Below, one piece after another: positions 17,204-26,013 of a stretch of 64,000 nt of DNA. The stretch's first letter is position 1, and every line of letters starts with the position of its first letter. This stretch comes from Calothrix sp. PCC 7716 (GTDB lineage Bacteria; Cyanobacteriota; Cyanobacteriia; Cyanobacteriales; Nostocaceae): positions 8,622,580 to 8,686,579 of the forward strand of contig NZ_AP025018.1 of assembly GCF_019977735.1 (NCBI RefSeq), given 5' to 3'. The translations under genes and the position numbers were made by a program. The notes beneath the pieces were generated by a model, which ran no database searches, was not told where the DNA came from, and saw only the letters and a list, made by a program, of their open reading frames with translations.

Positions 17204-19111
17204 ATGGTACGGTTACAACTTTGGCAATGGCTAGTTTTGGGACTTCCTATAGCATCTATTGTGGGTTTTCTCTTGGTTGCTGCGGGTATGCAAATCCACG
17301 AATGGCGCCTAAACTGGATTTGGGCGGTTTTTACTGTTATGTTGGTTATTTGGCGCCAGTTGTTAGTTAAATGGACGAAACCAGTATTAACGCAGGTCGA
17401 AGAAGTTGTAGCAGAAATTAGTCGCGATTTAGAGACACAAGGTGATACGGTAGCGGTAGGAACACGAGCAAGTCAGGTTGAAAGTGCTTTAAAGGCAATA
17501 TTGGAAGCATCGCAAAATGATGTGGCGATATGGGAAGATATACAAACTTTTTGGCAGCGATGCCTTGATTTAGTCGCAGCGATTGCCCAAATATATTATC
17601 CTGACGTTAAATATCCTCAGCTTAATATTTATGTTCCTCAAGCTTACGGGTTAATTCGGGGAACTGTCGATGATATGGATAGCTGGATGCAAAAGCTATC
17701 ACCTGCATTAAACCAAGTTAGTATTGCCCAAGCATACGAAGCATACGAAGTTTATCAAAAACTGGAACCTTCCGCACGCAAGTTATTAAAAGTTTGGAAT
17801 GCGGCACAATGGTTATTAAACCCTGCTGCTGCAGTAGCGAAACGCGCTTCGCAACGTTATAGTAACAAAGCAAACCAGCAATTGCTGGGAAATTTAAACC
17901 AGTTGATGCGCGAAGCTGCTTTAAGAAACTTGTGCAAGCAAGCGGTAACTCTTTACAGTGGTAAGGCTAATACATCTACTTTTATATCTAAACCAGCAAC
18001 ACCCGCATTACCACAAGAACCTAAAACCGAAACTTTACGCAATATCCTCATTCAAGCTCAACCTGTAGAGCAAGTCGAAGTAAAACCAGTTAATATTCTT
18101 ATCGTTGGTCGTACAGGCGCCGGAAAAAGCAGTTTAATAAATACATTGTTCCAATCTGAGTTAGCCGAAGTAGACGTACTACCCAGCACCGATAAAATTC
18201 AAAGCTATCACTGGCAAATTGAAAATCAAGAAGTCTTAACGCTTTTAGATACACCAGGTTACGAACAAGTAAAAGGCGGCGCCTTGCGTGATACAGTCTT
18301 AGAATATACGCACAAAGCCGATTTACTATTATTAGTAACGCCAGTCCTCGACCCTTCACTACAAATCGATGTAGACTTTTTGCGTGATATAAAAGCCGAA
18401 GTAAAAGATTTACCGACTATATCAATTGTTACTCAAGTTGATAAATTGCGTCCAATTCGTGAATGGGAACCGTCTTATGACTGGCAAAACGGGGATAGAC
18501 CGAAAGAAGTTGCAATTCGTGAAGCTGTAAAATATCGTGCAGAATTACTTAGCAACTACTGCGATATCATATTACCTGTTGTGACAAGCGATATTAAAAC
18601 CAATCGTGAAGCATGGGGAGTAGACTCATTATCATTGGCGTTGATAGAAGCAATTAACCCAGCTAAACAACAGCGACTAGCTAGATTTTTGCGTGATGTT
18701 GATGCAAAAAGTTTAGCAGCAGCAAAGATTATTGATAATTATACGTTTCAAATGACAACGGCACAAGGAGTAACTGCATTATTAAAAAGTCCTGTGCTGC
18801 AATTTATTTCTACTGTGTCTACTGGTTCACCAGCACTTGCTAATTTGCTATCAGAGAAGATACCTGCTGAACAGTTACCTATTGTTATCGGTAAATTACA
18901 AATGGCATATGATTTATTTTCGTTGTTCAGTGCGGATAGTGAAGACTCTATAAGTTTTGACTTGCGGTCATTATGGACGCTGCTTTTAGATAATACATCG
19001 GCACCTGACCGTAATGCATGGGCATTTGGACGTGCGTTGGTTGAATATTGGACACAAAACTTAACAGTCGAGCAATTAAGAGAAAGGTTTGAGTTTTATT
19101 TGCAATCTTAG
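17204..19111 (+). CDS. Membrane-associated GTPase (Era/dynamin-like G domain)
   Basis: 635 residues. Two N-terminal membrane helices (about 8-27 and 37-50) anchor it, followed by a helical region to about 290. The G domain begins with P-loop GRTGAGKSS near 301, then the DTPGYEQVKGG switch II (G3) and TQVDKL as the G4 motif. A helical C-terminal domain follows to residue 635. Similar cyanobacterial proteins are annotated as GTPases of unknown function, sometimes with DUF697. Membrane remodelling or envelope stress are possible but unproven roles. The gene is monocistronic. Confidence 0.85.
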   Translation: MVRLQLWQWLVLGLPIASIVGFLLVAAGMQIHEWRLNWIWAVFTVMLVIWRQLLVKWTKPVLTQVEEVVAEISRDLETQGDTVAVGTRASQVESALKAILEASQNDVAIWEDIQTFWQRCLDLVAAIAQIYYPDVKYPQLNIYVPQAYGLIRGTVDDMDSWMQKLSPALNQVSIAQAYEAYEVYQKLEPSARKLLKVWNAAQWLLNPAAAVAKRASQRYSNKANQQLLGNLNQLMREAALRNLCKQAVTLYSGKANTSTFISKPATPALPQEPKTETLRNILIQAQPVEQVEVKPVNILIVGRTGAGKSSLINTLFQSELAEVDVLPSTDKIQSYHWQIENQEVLTLLDTPGYEQVKGGALRDTVLEYTHKADLLLLVTPVLDPSLQIDVDFLRDIKAEVKDLPTISIVTQVDKLRPIREWEPSYDWQNGDRPKEVAIREAVKYRAELLSNYCDIILPVVTSDIKTNREAWGVDSLSLALIEAINPAKQQRLARFLRDVDAKSLAAAKIIDNYTFQMTTAQGVTALLKSPVLQFISTVSTGSPALANLLSEKIPAEQLPIVIGKLQMAYDLFSLFSADSEDSISFDLRSLWTLLLDNTSAPDRNAWAFGRALVEYWTQNLTVEQLRERFEFYLQS

Positions 19112-19124
19112 TTGGGGGGTAGCT

Positions 19125-19153
19125 GGCAACGGATGTAACGGATGTAACGGATG
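19125..19153. repeat. CGGATGTAA-type short tandem repeat
   Basis: GGCAACGGATGTAACGGATG followed by a third unit; a member of the six-locus family in this window. Confidence 0.85.
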
Positions 19154-19219
19154 GGTTATTGAGTCAAAAAGTCGCAGTTTTGTAATAAAACTGAAAATCA
19201 AGCATTAATGAATGCAGGA

Positions 19220-19259
19220 CTTACGCAAAAATTCAAGAAACCAGGTTTCTGTGCGTAAG
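19220..19259. terminator. Nested hairpin with CTTACGCA arms and a GAAACCAGGTTTC core
   Basis: Outer stem CTTACGCA / TGCGTAAG encloses the near-palindrome AGAAACCAGGTTTCT. It lies between the convergent ends of the GTPase and methyltransferase genes. The AGGACTTACGC outer arm recurs at 26203, so it is a dispersed repeat that probably also ends transcription. Confidence 0.55.
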
Positions 19260-19284
19260 CCTTATGGTGTTATAAATATCATAA

Positions 19285-19977
19285 TTATACTACTTTGGTT
19301 CCAGTTGCATAGATAAAATAATTATCTGTCACCTTGACATCAGCTTGAAACCCGGCTTTTATAAGATGAGTTTGAAGTTGTTCAGGTTGATAAAAAACTT
19401 TGACAATTTGGTATTCTTGACCATTATTCAATTTTCTACTTACATATATATCCTTGTTATCTTTCAAAGTATGATTGTTAGCTGTAGATGTAGGCTCGTA
19501 ACGGGAGTCAATAGCAAATATCTTTCCACCAAGACGCACAGAATTGTATATTTTTTCTAAAAAGGCATCAATTAATTCTGGTGGAACATGGGATAACCAA
19601 AATGAAAAAAACACTAAATCATATTCTCTATTAGGTTCCCATTCAAATAAATTTACTTGGTGATAATTAACTTTAGGTGAGTTTAATTTGTAACGATTGA
19701 TTTCAATGACTTCTTGGGAAGCATCAATTGCAGTAATTTTATTGCCAATATTTAAAAGTTCTTGTGTCCAGATACCTGTTCCTGATGCTAGTTCTAAAAT
19801 ATCATTAAATTTACCAAGTTGACGTAATGCACTTTTTAAAACATCAACCTCATTGAACCAACGTGTATTGAACATCTCTCCACGGTCATAACGTCCCTGT
19901 CTATAAAACCATTCATCATATTCACTTGCGCGCGCACGGTAATATTCAATTTGTTGTTGAATGATATTATTTATCAT
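19285..19977 (-). CDS. Class I SAM-dependent methyltransferase
   Basis: 230 residues. Motif I ILELASGTGIWT (about 60-71) binds S-adenosylmethionine, the acidic residue closing strand 2 is in ITAIDAS, motif post-II is YDLVFFSFWLSHVP, and motif III is LGGKIFAIDSR. The N-terminus (QIEYYRARASEYDEWFYRQGRYDRG) is typical of the Methyltransf_11/25 group acting on small molecules. The substrate is unknown. The gene lacks any GGCGCC site and sits in a 2.4-kb stretch almost free of them, suggesting later acquisition. Confidence 0.88.
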   Translation of the reverse strand: MINNIIQQQIEYYRARASEYDEWFYRQGRYDRGEMFNTRWFNEVDVLKSALRQLGKFNDILELASGTGIWTQELLNIGNKITAIDASQEVIEINRYKLNSPKVNYHQVNLFEWEPNREYDLVFFSFWLSHVPPELIDAFLEKIYNSVRLGGKIFAIDSRYEPTSTANNHTLKDNKDIYVSRKLNNGQEYQIVKVFYQPEQLQTHLIKAGFQADVKVTDNYFIYATGTKVV

Positions 19978-20077
19978 AGTTCGTTTTCTATTTAAAGCTT
20001 ATGTACTACTTTACATAAACACCTGTAATGTCTTACCTTAATCATAATAAATCTAGCAAAGCAATTATACAATCTTA

Positions 20078-20147
20078 CCTCTGTGCCCTCTGCGTCTCTG
20101 TGGTAAGATAAACAATTTTTACCACGGAGGCACAGAGAACACAGAGA
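20078..20147. repeat. Long inverted repeat of the CTCTGTG family
   Basis: Left arm CCTCTGTG..CTCTGCGTCTCTGTGGTA and right arm TACCACGGAGGCACAGAG..CACAGAG enclose a short AT-rich loop. It lies upstream of the GST gene. A second two-armed copy is at 48468-48534. Confidence 0.85.
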
Positions 20148-20187
20148 AATATTTTTAATTCACAAGCTTTGAAAGGGGGTAATTAAT

Positions 20188-20859
20188 GTGTTAGAACTCT
20201 ATAGCTATTATCGTTCCACAGCATCTTATCGGGTCAGGATTGTATTAGAACTGAAAAAGATACCTTATATTTATAGGAGTGTCTATAAATTACGAAAAAA
20301 TGACCCAGAGTTTACGGCATTCTATAGCAAGATTAATCCTCAAAAGATGGTTCCAACTCTTATTGATAATGAAGCTGTTATTAGTCAGTCTTTAGCTATT
20401 ATTGAGTATCTTGAAGAGCGCTATCCCGAACCTGCACTTTTGCCAAATGACCCTTTAGCACGAGCTTATATACGCCAAATTGCTCAGTTAATAGCTTGTG
20501 ATATACATCCTTTAAGTATTATGAGAGTTCGTAAGTTTTTTACTTCGACAATGGATTTTAGCTCCTCGCAAAAAATGAATTGGTATCATCACTGGGTCAA
20601 TGAAGGTTTAAAAGCTTTAGAAGAACTTTTGGAATTAAATAAATTTCGTGGTAGCTTTTGCTATGGAGATGAACCAACTATAGCAGATGCATTCCTGGCG
20701 CCTCAAGTTTATAATGCTGAACGGTTTGACTGTTCTTTATCTCCATATCCAATTATTCGCCAAATCAATGAAGTATGCATGAACCATCCTGCATTTATTG
20801 CTGCACAACCGCATTTACAACCTGATGCTTCAGAATACAATCCTAACGATGAATATTAA
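20188..20859 (+). CDS. maiA: Zeta-class glutathione S-transferase / maleylacetoacetate isomerase-like
   Basis: 223 residues from GTG 20188, supported by AGGGGGT 7 bases upstream. The thioredoxin-like half begins LYSYYRSTASYRVRIVLELK, close to the zeta signature but with Thr-Ala-Ser in place of the usual Ser-Ser-Cys, so a catalytic Ser rather than a full SSC motif. NPQKMVPTLIDNEAVISQSLAIIEYLEE is the glutathione-binding cis-Pro region. The helical half has PTIADAFLAPQVYNAERF. In tyrosine breakdown the enzyme turns maleylacetoacetate into fumarylacetoacetate. No other pathway gene is nearby, so a general GST role is as likely. Confidence 0.85.
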   Translation: MLELYSYYRSTASYRVRIVLELKKIPYIYRSVYKLRKNDPEFTAFYSKINPQKMVPTLIDNEAVISQSLAIIEYLEERYPEPALLPNDPLARAYIRQIAQLIACDIHPLSIMRVRKFFTSTMDFSSSQKMNWYHHWVNEGLKALEELLELNKFRGSFCYGDEPTIADAFLAPQVYNAERFDCSLSPYPIIRQINEVCMNHPAFIAAQPHLQPDASEYNPNDEY

Positions 20860-20892
20860 AAAATCTAATATATTTAGCAGAGTGAATCGACA

Positions 20893-21453
20893 ATGACATC
20901 ATCACTTATTATTATTTGTGGCTTACCTTGTACAGGAAAAACAACTTTGGGTAAAAAATTAGCTCAAGATTTATCATTGCCATTTATTAGTAGAGACAGT
21001 ATTAAAGAATCGCTTTTTGATTCTTTGGGCTGGTTAGATAGACAATGGTCAAAAAAGCTAGGAGTCGCCAGTTATAATTTACTGTATTATTTTATAGATT
21101 CTTTAGTATCTAAAAATATTTCTATGATAGTGGAAAGTAATTTTCAAGCAGCATATGACACAGAAAAGTATAGAGATATACAAAATAAATATGCTTTAAA
21201 GCTAATTCAGATTCATTGTTATACGAGAGGGGAAGTTCTTATTGAAAGATTCAAACAACGCTCAGAGTCTGGTGAAAGACACCCAGGTCATGTAGACCAT
21301 TTAAATTACGAAGAATTTAAAACAGTCTTGTCAAAGGGGGAATACGAAATTTTAGGTGTAGAAAGTACAAATTTTAAGATTGATACAACAGATTTTGATA
21401 GAATAGACTATAAATTTTTAATTGATACTCTGAAATCAATCTTCGAGCATTAG
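20893..21453 (+). CDS. P-loop kinase-like ATPase (AAA_33/zeta-toxin-like)
   Basis: 186 residues. Walker A GLPCTGKTT at 10-18, an acceptor-side DS motif (ISRDSIKESLFDSLGW), Walker B-like ISMIVESNFQ and an Arg-rich lid (RGEVLIERFKQRSESGERHPGH). This is the pattern of small kinases acting on metabolites, nucleic-acid ends or antibiotics, related to chloramphenicol phosphotransferase and zeta toxins. The substrate cannot be told, and no antitoxin gene is adjacent. It starts 33 bases after the GST gene on the same strand and may share its transcript. No GGCGCC site lies inside. Confidence 0.8.
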   Translation: MTSSLIIICGLPCTGKTTLGKKLAQDLSLPFISRDSIKESLFDSLGWLDRQWSKKLGVASYNLLYYFIDSLVSKNISMIVESNFQAAYDTEKYRDIQNKYALKLIQIHCYTRGEVLIERFKQRSESGERHPGHVDHLNYEEFKTVLSKGEYEILGVESTNFKIDTTDFDRIDYKFLIDTLKSIFEH

Positions 21454-21522
21454 TTGGTCTTCGTCCCCTAATTATTGTAGGCGCCGCTGTGCTAATTAGT
21501 AATATTATTATAATTGGGATAT

Positions 21523-21924
21523 TTATTGGCGATATTTTTGTAAACGCTCGCCCAATGTTCTTGTATGCAACTCAAATAAATGATTGTCGTAATCATAAAA
21601 GTATAAAGAACTTCCTTCACCTTCTACACGACTGCGACCTACCCTTACATCTACTTCAATATTCTTAATTCTTTTTTCATACATCTCAAAATCTTCTTCG
21701 TCAATTTTAAATGCGATATGATTATAAGTTCTTTCTGCTAAAGGTTCTCCTTCCATAATGGCAATCCACAAACCATTTATAAGAAAAAATTTCTCCTTTG
21801 ATAGAGAGAAAGTTTTCTCTTCACTACAATAAACTTCTTCAGCGTCAAATACATATGTTAAAAATTTTGTCGTTTTTTTTAAATCTTTAACAATAAAGGT
21901 TATGTGGCTAATTCCTTGAATCAT
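21523..21924 (-). CDS. fosX: FosX-type fosfomycin-inactivating enzyme (VOC fold)
   Basis: 133 residues, full length for FosX. The metal ligands His7, His69 and Glu118 and the catalytic base Glu44 (FSLSKEKFF) all fall at the positions known for Listeria FosX. FSLSKEKFFLI, TYNHIAF, RVEGEG and YFYDYDNHLFELHTRTL match it closely. FosX enzymes open the epoxide of fosfomycin with water using Mn2+. The active-site match is complete, so true FosX activity is plausible, though some relatives are weak phosphonate-metabolism enzymes. It has no strong ribosome-binding site and no GGCGCC site, consistent with transfer. Confidence 0.9.
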   Translation of the reverse strand: MIQGISHITFIVKDLKKTTKFLTYVFDAEEVYCSEEKTFSLSKEKFFLINGLWIAIMEGEPLAERTYNHIAFKIDEEDFEMYEKRIKNIEVDVRVGRSRVEGEGSSLYFYDYDNHLFELHTRTLGERLQKYRQ

Positions 21925-22090
21925 ATGAAAAATAATTCTTCAATTATTTTGTAAAAATTATTGCGCTTTGTAACTCCGGAAAAACTTTTGATACTTTATA
22001 TCATGTCCGGGGGCACACCCATAGTAAAAGGGAAATGAAAGACGATACAATCCTCCTGTGATTCGGTCGAGCATATCGCCAATATTACAC

Positions 22091-22201
22091 ACAAATGAAT
22101 TGGAAATTGGCGGCAAAGATAATCAGCAGTGGGGTTTGATTGGTGGGAGTATGGAAATTGGGGAGTCGTAGGAAGATACTGCTAGATGTGAACGTTTTTA
22201 A
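22091..22201 (+). pseudogene. Nudix hydrolase relic
   Basis: A frame reading ELEIGGKDNQQWGLIGGS, then MEIGES-stop-EDTARCE: an excellent Nudix box (G-x5-E-x7-R-E-type) broken by a TAG where relatives have Leu or similar. It ends at a TAA 3 bases beyond the end of pstB on the other strand. Sequence before 22091 no longer reads as a Nudix N-terminus, and everything after the box is gone. So it is a degraded fragment about 36 codons long. Confidence 0.7.
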
Positions 22202-23004
22202 CCCCTGGCGCCTGTTACATATGCAGCAGTAAGAGGATGTTGTGGAGAGTTAAATATTTGCTCTACGGCGCCCGTTTCAATTAACTGTCCAACATTGTCT
22301 TGTACCCAAAATAAAGCAGCTTTATCAGCGATGCGTCTGGCTTGCGCTAAGTTATGAGTGACAACTAATAATGTATAGCGTTTTCTTAAACTGACAATCA
22401 AATCTTCTACAATACCACTCGAAATTGGGTCAAGAGCGCTACATGGTTCATCTAATAATAGAACTTGCGGTTGTAATGCTAAAGCTCGCGCTATACATAA
22501 ACGTTGTTGTTGTCCTCCAGAAAGAGCTAAAGCTGAAGTGTGTAATCTATCTTTTACTTCTTCCCATAATCCGACATCTCTAAGAGTTGTTTCTATAATT
22601 GATTTTATTTGCTCACGGTTACGAATGCCATGTTCTTGTAATGGTAATTCCAAGTTTTTCCAAATCGATAAAGGAAAGGGATTCGGTTTTTGAAATATCA
22701 TCCCGACTCGACGACGTAATGCTATTGTGTCTATTTTTTTATCTAGTACTTCTAAGGCGCCTATACGAATTCGCCCTTTTAAGCGACAATGGGGAATTAA
22801 ATCGGTCATGCGGTTAAGACAGCTAAGAAAGCTAGTTTTTCCACAACCACTTGGCCCAACTATAGCCAAAATTTCTCCTATGTTGATAGATAAAGTAACA
22901 TTAGTAAAGGCGGTTTTTTGTCCGTATTGGAGGGTAAGATTTTCTGTCTGAATTAATGGTTCTGTATTTATAGTACTTACAGAGTAACTTTCTGGCTGTT
23001 GCAT
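22198..23004 (-). CDS. pstB: Phosphate ABC transporter ATPase PstB
   Basis: 268 residues from ATG 23004, which overlaps the pstA stop as TAATG and has GGAGG upstream; a longer frame to 23031 is less likely. Walker A GPSGCGKTS, Q-loop FQKPNPFPLSIW (the PstB-specific NPFP), ABC signature LSGGQQQRL, Walker B LLLDEPCSALD and a switch His are all present. It powers high-affinity phosphate import with PstS, PstC and PstA. It is last in the arsR-pstSCAB unit and translationally coupled to pstA. Confidence 0.95.
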   Translation of the reverse strand: MQQPESYSVSTINTEPLIQTENLTLQYGQKTAFTNVTLSINIGEILAIVGPSGCGKTSFLSCLNRMTDLIPHCRLKGRIRIGALEVLDKKIDTIALRRRVGMIFQKPNPFPLSIWKNLELPLQEHGIRNREQIKSIIETTLRDVGLWEEVKDRLHTSALALSGGQQQRLCIARALALQPQVLLLDEPCSALDPISSGIVEDLIVSLRKRYTLLVVTHNLAQARRIADKAALFWVQDNVGQLIETGAVEQIFNSPQHPLTAAYVTGARG

Positions 23005-23879
23005 TAATTTATAATCCTCCGTTGTAACCAATTTTCAGCAATCCATGCGGCGGTGCCATTTATTAATAATAGTAGTAATAGTAATACTAATGCTGAAGCA
23101 TATGCATTTTTATCTCCACCAGATATATTCATCGACAAATCATAAATATGAATCGAGAGCGCGCGTCCTGAATCTAAAAGTGATTCGGGCATTCTATCAA
23201 CGTAACCACTGGTAAAAATTAATGCCGCAGTTTCCGCAATTGCTCTGCCAATGCCTAGTACTAATCCTACAACCAAACCAGGAACGGCAGCAGGTAATAA
23301 TAGTTTAAATAACGTAGTTGTACGCGAAAAACCAAGGGCAGCGGCGCCTAATCTATACTCGTTGGGAACAGCCCGAAACCCTTCTTCTGTAGAGCGAATA
23401 AGAATTGGAAGAACCATACAAGCTAGGGTTAAACCTCCTGATAAAATCGAAAATCCTAGCCCTAAAAACTTGCAAAAGAAAACATTACCAAATAAACCAA
23501 AGACTATCGAAGGTACACCAGCTAATATATCTAAGCTACGCCGTACTAAAACGCTAAATATACTATCAGTTGGTGTGAATTCTGCTAGTAATACTTCTGT
23601 ACCTACACCAACAGGAATGGAAACCGCCATACACACACCCATAATTAAGAAAGTAGAAACGAGAATCGGTGCAATTCCCCCTTCCCTACCTGCATTTTCT
23701 GGTTCATTCGTTAGAAATTGCCAATTTAAATTTCCGATTCCATGCCATAATAAATCACCAAGTATCCAAAAGAAAATACTACTTACTAAAATAGCTGTTG
23801 CCCAGACAATAATTGTTGGCGCCGATTGAAAGCTTACTTTTTGAGAAGATTTACGATTTAGAAAAGCAGCTTTCATCAT
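23004..23879 (-). CDS. pstA: Phosphate ABC transporter permease PstA
   Basis: 291 residues with six membrane helices. The cytoplasmic coupling EAA loop is RLGAAALGFSRTTTLFKLLLPAAVPG. The conserved GVGTEVLLAEF, DILAGVPSIVFGLFGN and GRAIAETAALIFTSG segments are typical of PstA. The start overlaps the pstC stop codon by 4 bases, and the stop overlaps the pstB start, so the genes are translationally coupled. Confidence 0.94.
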   Translation of the reverse strand: MMKAAFLNRKSSQKVSFQSAPTIIVWATAILVSSIFFWILGDLLWHGIGNLNWQFLTNEPENAGREGGIAPILVSTFLIMGVCMAVSIPVGVGTEVLLAEFTPTDSIFSVLVRRSLDILAGVPSIVFGLFGNVFFCKFLGLGFSILSGGLTLACMVLPILIRSTEEGFRAVPNEYRLGAAALGFSRTTTLFKLLLPAAVPGLVVGLVLGIGRAIAETAALIFTSGYVDRMPESLLDSGRALSIHIYDLSMNISGGDKNAYASALVLLLLLLLINGTAAWIAENWLQRRIIN

Positions 23880-24754
23880 TTGTATATGTTTCCTTGACTA
23901 ATAACTTCAGCAATAGCAACTAACAAAGCAATCAATATCATTAATACTAAACCGCTAACAAACAAAGCTGAACGATGGTCTCCTGTAGCATAAGCCATTT
24001 CTAGAGCAATATTCGCCGTCAAAGTCCGAATTGGGTCGAATAAACTTTTGGGAGTTTGTACAACATTGCCACAAACCATCAAAATTGCCATTGTCTCCCC
24101 TATCGCGCGTCCTGTTTCTAAAATTAAACCTGTAAATAATCCTGATTTAGCAGCAGGTAACACGACTTTGCGAATAGTTGCCCACCGGGATAATCCTAAA
24201 GCAGCAGCACCCTGAATATAAGAAGCTGGGACTTTCGCCAAACTCGCATCGCTTGTCAGAGCTATTGTTGGCAGAATCATTACTGTAAGAATTGCAATAC
24301 CAGCTAATAAACTTGGGCCTGGTGGATGCATTTTAGCAATAAGAGGTACTAGCACTACCAATCCCCAAAATCCATAAACTACAGAAGGAATTCCCGCGAG
24401 TAATTCAATCAACCGACGGTATAACTTAGCTACTGAAGAAGGAGCATAAAATTGGCAAAATATAGCCGATATAATTCCTATAGGGGTAGCAATTAACACG
24501 CTACCAACCATTGCTAATAGCGTACCCCATAACATTGGTAAAAGGTTATATAAACCAGCGCTAGGATTCCAAGAAGAATCAGTGAAAAAGCGGGTGATTC
24601 CAACGTTATTAAGAACTGATAGCGATTCTAATATAAGGAAAACAACAATTAAAATCGCAATTGCACCCGCAATTACTCCCAATCCTCGTAGTATCCAAAC
24701 TAACCAAATATCATTTGGAGACGAGAACGAAGTTTTGTTTTTTAACAATGTCAC
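23876..24754 (-). CDS. pstC: Phosphate ABC transporter permease PstC
   Basis: 292 residues with six membrane helices. PstC-type motifs include LLPMLWGTLLAM, IELLAGIPSVVYGFWGL, the EAA loop QGAAALGLSRWATIRKVVLPAAKSG and GRAIGETMAILMVCGN. Its start lies 44 bases inside the end of pstS, a long overlap; the only Met at the N-terminus is residue 1, so the overlap seems real. It forms the membrane channel together with PstA. Confidence 0.94.
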   Translation of the reverse strand: MTLLKNKTSFSSPNDIWLVWILRGLGVIAGAIAILIVVFLILESLSVLNNVGITRFFTDSSWNPSAGLYNLLPMLWGTLLAMVGSVLIATPIGIISAIFCQFYAPSSVAKLYRRLIELLAGIPSVVYGFWGLVVLVPLIAKMHPPGPSLLAGIAILTVMILPTIALTSDASLAKVPASYIQGAAALGLSRWATIRKVVLPAAKSGLFTGLILETGRAIGETMAILMVCGNVVQTPKSLFDPIRTLTANIALEMAYATGDHRSALFVSGLVLMILIALLVAIAEVISQGNIYK

Positions 24755-25565
24755 TTACCTGTTGTGATTCTGCAAAGTCAATAAATTCTTTTGCCAGTCC
24801 TTGAGGTTGGGTTTTTGTTACCAAATTGAGCGGACGGGAAATTGGAAAAGTACCATTTTGAACATTGGCTGTTGTTGCTGCGATACCATTTACTGGTAGT
24901 AATTTTATCGCAACTCCATCTTCGGCGCCATGTTCGGCAGAACCTATCGAAACATAACCAATAGCATTTGCATTTCCAGCTACAGTTTTAATTCCCTGCT
25001 GATTTTCGCCAATTACTACCTGTGGTTTGATATCAGTATTTTTCAACTTGAAGTAGTCGGTGAATAATTCTAGAGTAGAACGTCCTTCAGCTTTGTTGAC
25101 AACGGTAATCGTTTCGTCTTTACCGCCAACAGAGCGCCAATTAGTTATCTTACCCGTATAAATATCAACTATTTGCTTATCGGTAAGCGATTTGACAGGG
25201 TTATCTTTATTAAGAATCACCGTCACTCCATCACGAGCAATTGAAAACGCTTTTAAATCCTTCTCTTCCGACTTGAGCGCGCGGGAAACCATGCCAATAT
25301 CAACTGTACCTTGACGAGCATCTGTAATACCGCGAGAAGAACCACCCGACTGTACATCAACCCTAACTCCAGAATGCTCAGTCTCAAATCTTTTAGCAAT
25401 TTCCGCCACTAACGGCGCCACAGTACTCGAACCAGTCAGCACGAGTTTGCCCTGATAATTATTAGTATTATTAATTACAGCATTATTAGGTGTAGAACAG
25501 CCTTGCAAAGAAACACAAGCTGTCAAAGCAAGCATTCCCGTAACTAAAAAACGCGATTGTTTCAT
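24711..25565 (-). CDS. pstS: Phosphate-binding lipoprotein PstS
   Basis: 284 residues. The signal peptide ends in lipobox LQGC with Cys23 as the lipid-modified residue. The phosphate site is shown by LTGSSTVAPLV, QSGGSSRGITD and NKAEGRSTLELF. It captures phosphate outside the membrane for PstCAB. It follows the arsR gene by 26 bases on the same strand, and its 3' end overlaps pstC. Confidence 0.94.
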   Translation of the reverse strand: MKQSRFLVTGMLALTACVSLQGCSTPNNAVINNTNNYQGKLVLTGSSTVAPLVAEIAKRFETEHSGVRVDVQSGGSSRGITDARQGTVDIGMVSRALKSEEKDLKAFSIARDGVTVILNKDNPVKSLTDKQIVDIYTGKITNWRSVGGKDETITVVNKAEGRSTLELFTDYFKLKNTDIKPQVVIGENQQGIKTVAGNANAIGYVSIGSAEHGAEDGVAIKLLPVNGIAATTANVQNGTFPISRPLNLVTKTQPQGLAKEFIDFAESQQVSDIVKKQNFVLVSK

Positions 25566-25591
25566 TATCTATATATGTATGTATCCTAGTA

Positions 25592-25888
25592 TCAGCTAAA
25601 CCAAAGAACACAGCAGCCAAGATTTAAAGCTTTACTCGCAACCACTCTTACGGATGGCGCCAGACGATAGACAAACCCTTTGCGATAACGTTCTCGAACT
25701 ACAAATTCTGCTGCGCGTAAAACTTGCAAGTGATGAGAAAGCAAACTTTGTTCCAAACCTAGAACTGCATTCATCTCTCCAACCTGCATTGGACTCTCTA
25801 TAAGGAGTTTTAACACCGCTAGACGGGTGTCATCTGCAAGCACCTTGAGCTTTTGAGCGCAATCAACCTTGGTGTCTATATCGTTCAC
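25592..25888 (-). CDS. ArsR/SmtB family repressor, first gene of the pst operon
   Basis: 98 residues from GTG 25888. A winged helix-turn-helix covers the whole protein: LKVLADDTRLAVLKLL, VGEMNAVLGLEQSLLSHHLQVLRAAEFV, then a wing REGYRKGF-like RYRKGFVYRL. Two cysteines in a row near the C-terminus (NLGCCVLWFS) and one at residue 10 could bind metal or arsenite, but the ELCVCDL motif of ArsR is absent. Its place directly before pstS implies control of phosphate uptake, perhaps by a metal, arsenic or redox signal; this is inference. Pst operons are usually controlled only by a two-component system. Confidence 0.85.
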   Translation of the reverse strand: MNDIDTKVDCAQKLKVLADDTRLAVLKLLIESPMQVGEMNAVLGLEQSLLSHHLQVLRAAEFVVRERYRKGFVYRLAPSVRVVASKALNLGCCVLWFS

Positions 25889-26013
25889 GTCTTTTCCTAC
25901 CTAATCAGTTCATTATTAAATAAGAAATTACCCCTCCTTATTGCAAATTTATTTTCATTCATATGAAAAATTATTCATGTATTGTGTAAAAATTATCACT
26001 GCTTTCAATCTTC

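Noticed and set aside
23251-23829. 192-codon frame opposite pstA
   Set aside because: Antisense shadow of the pstA coding sequence; composition follows the opposite strand.
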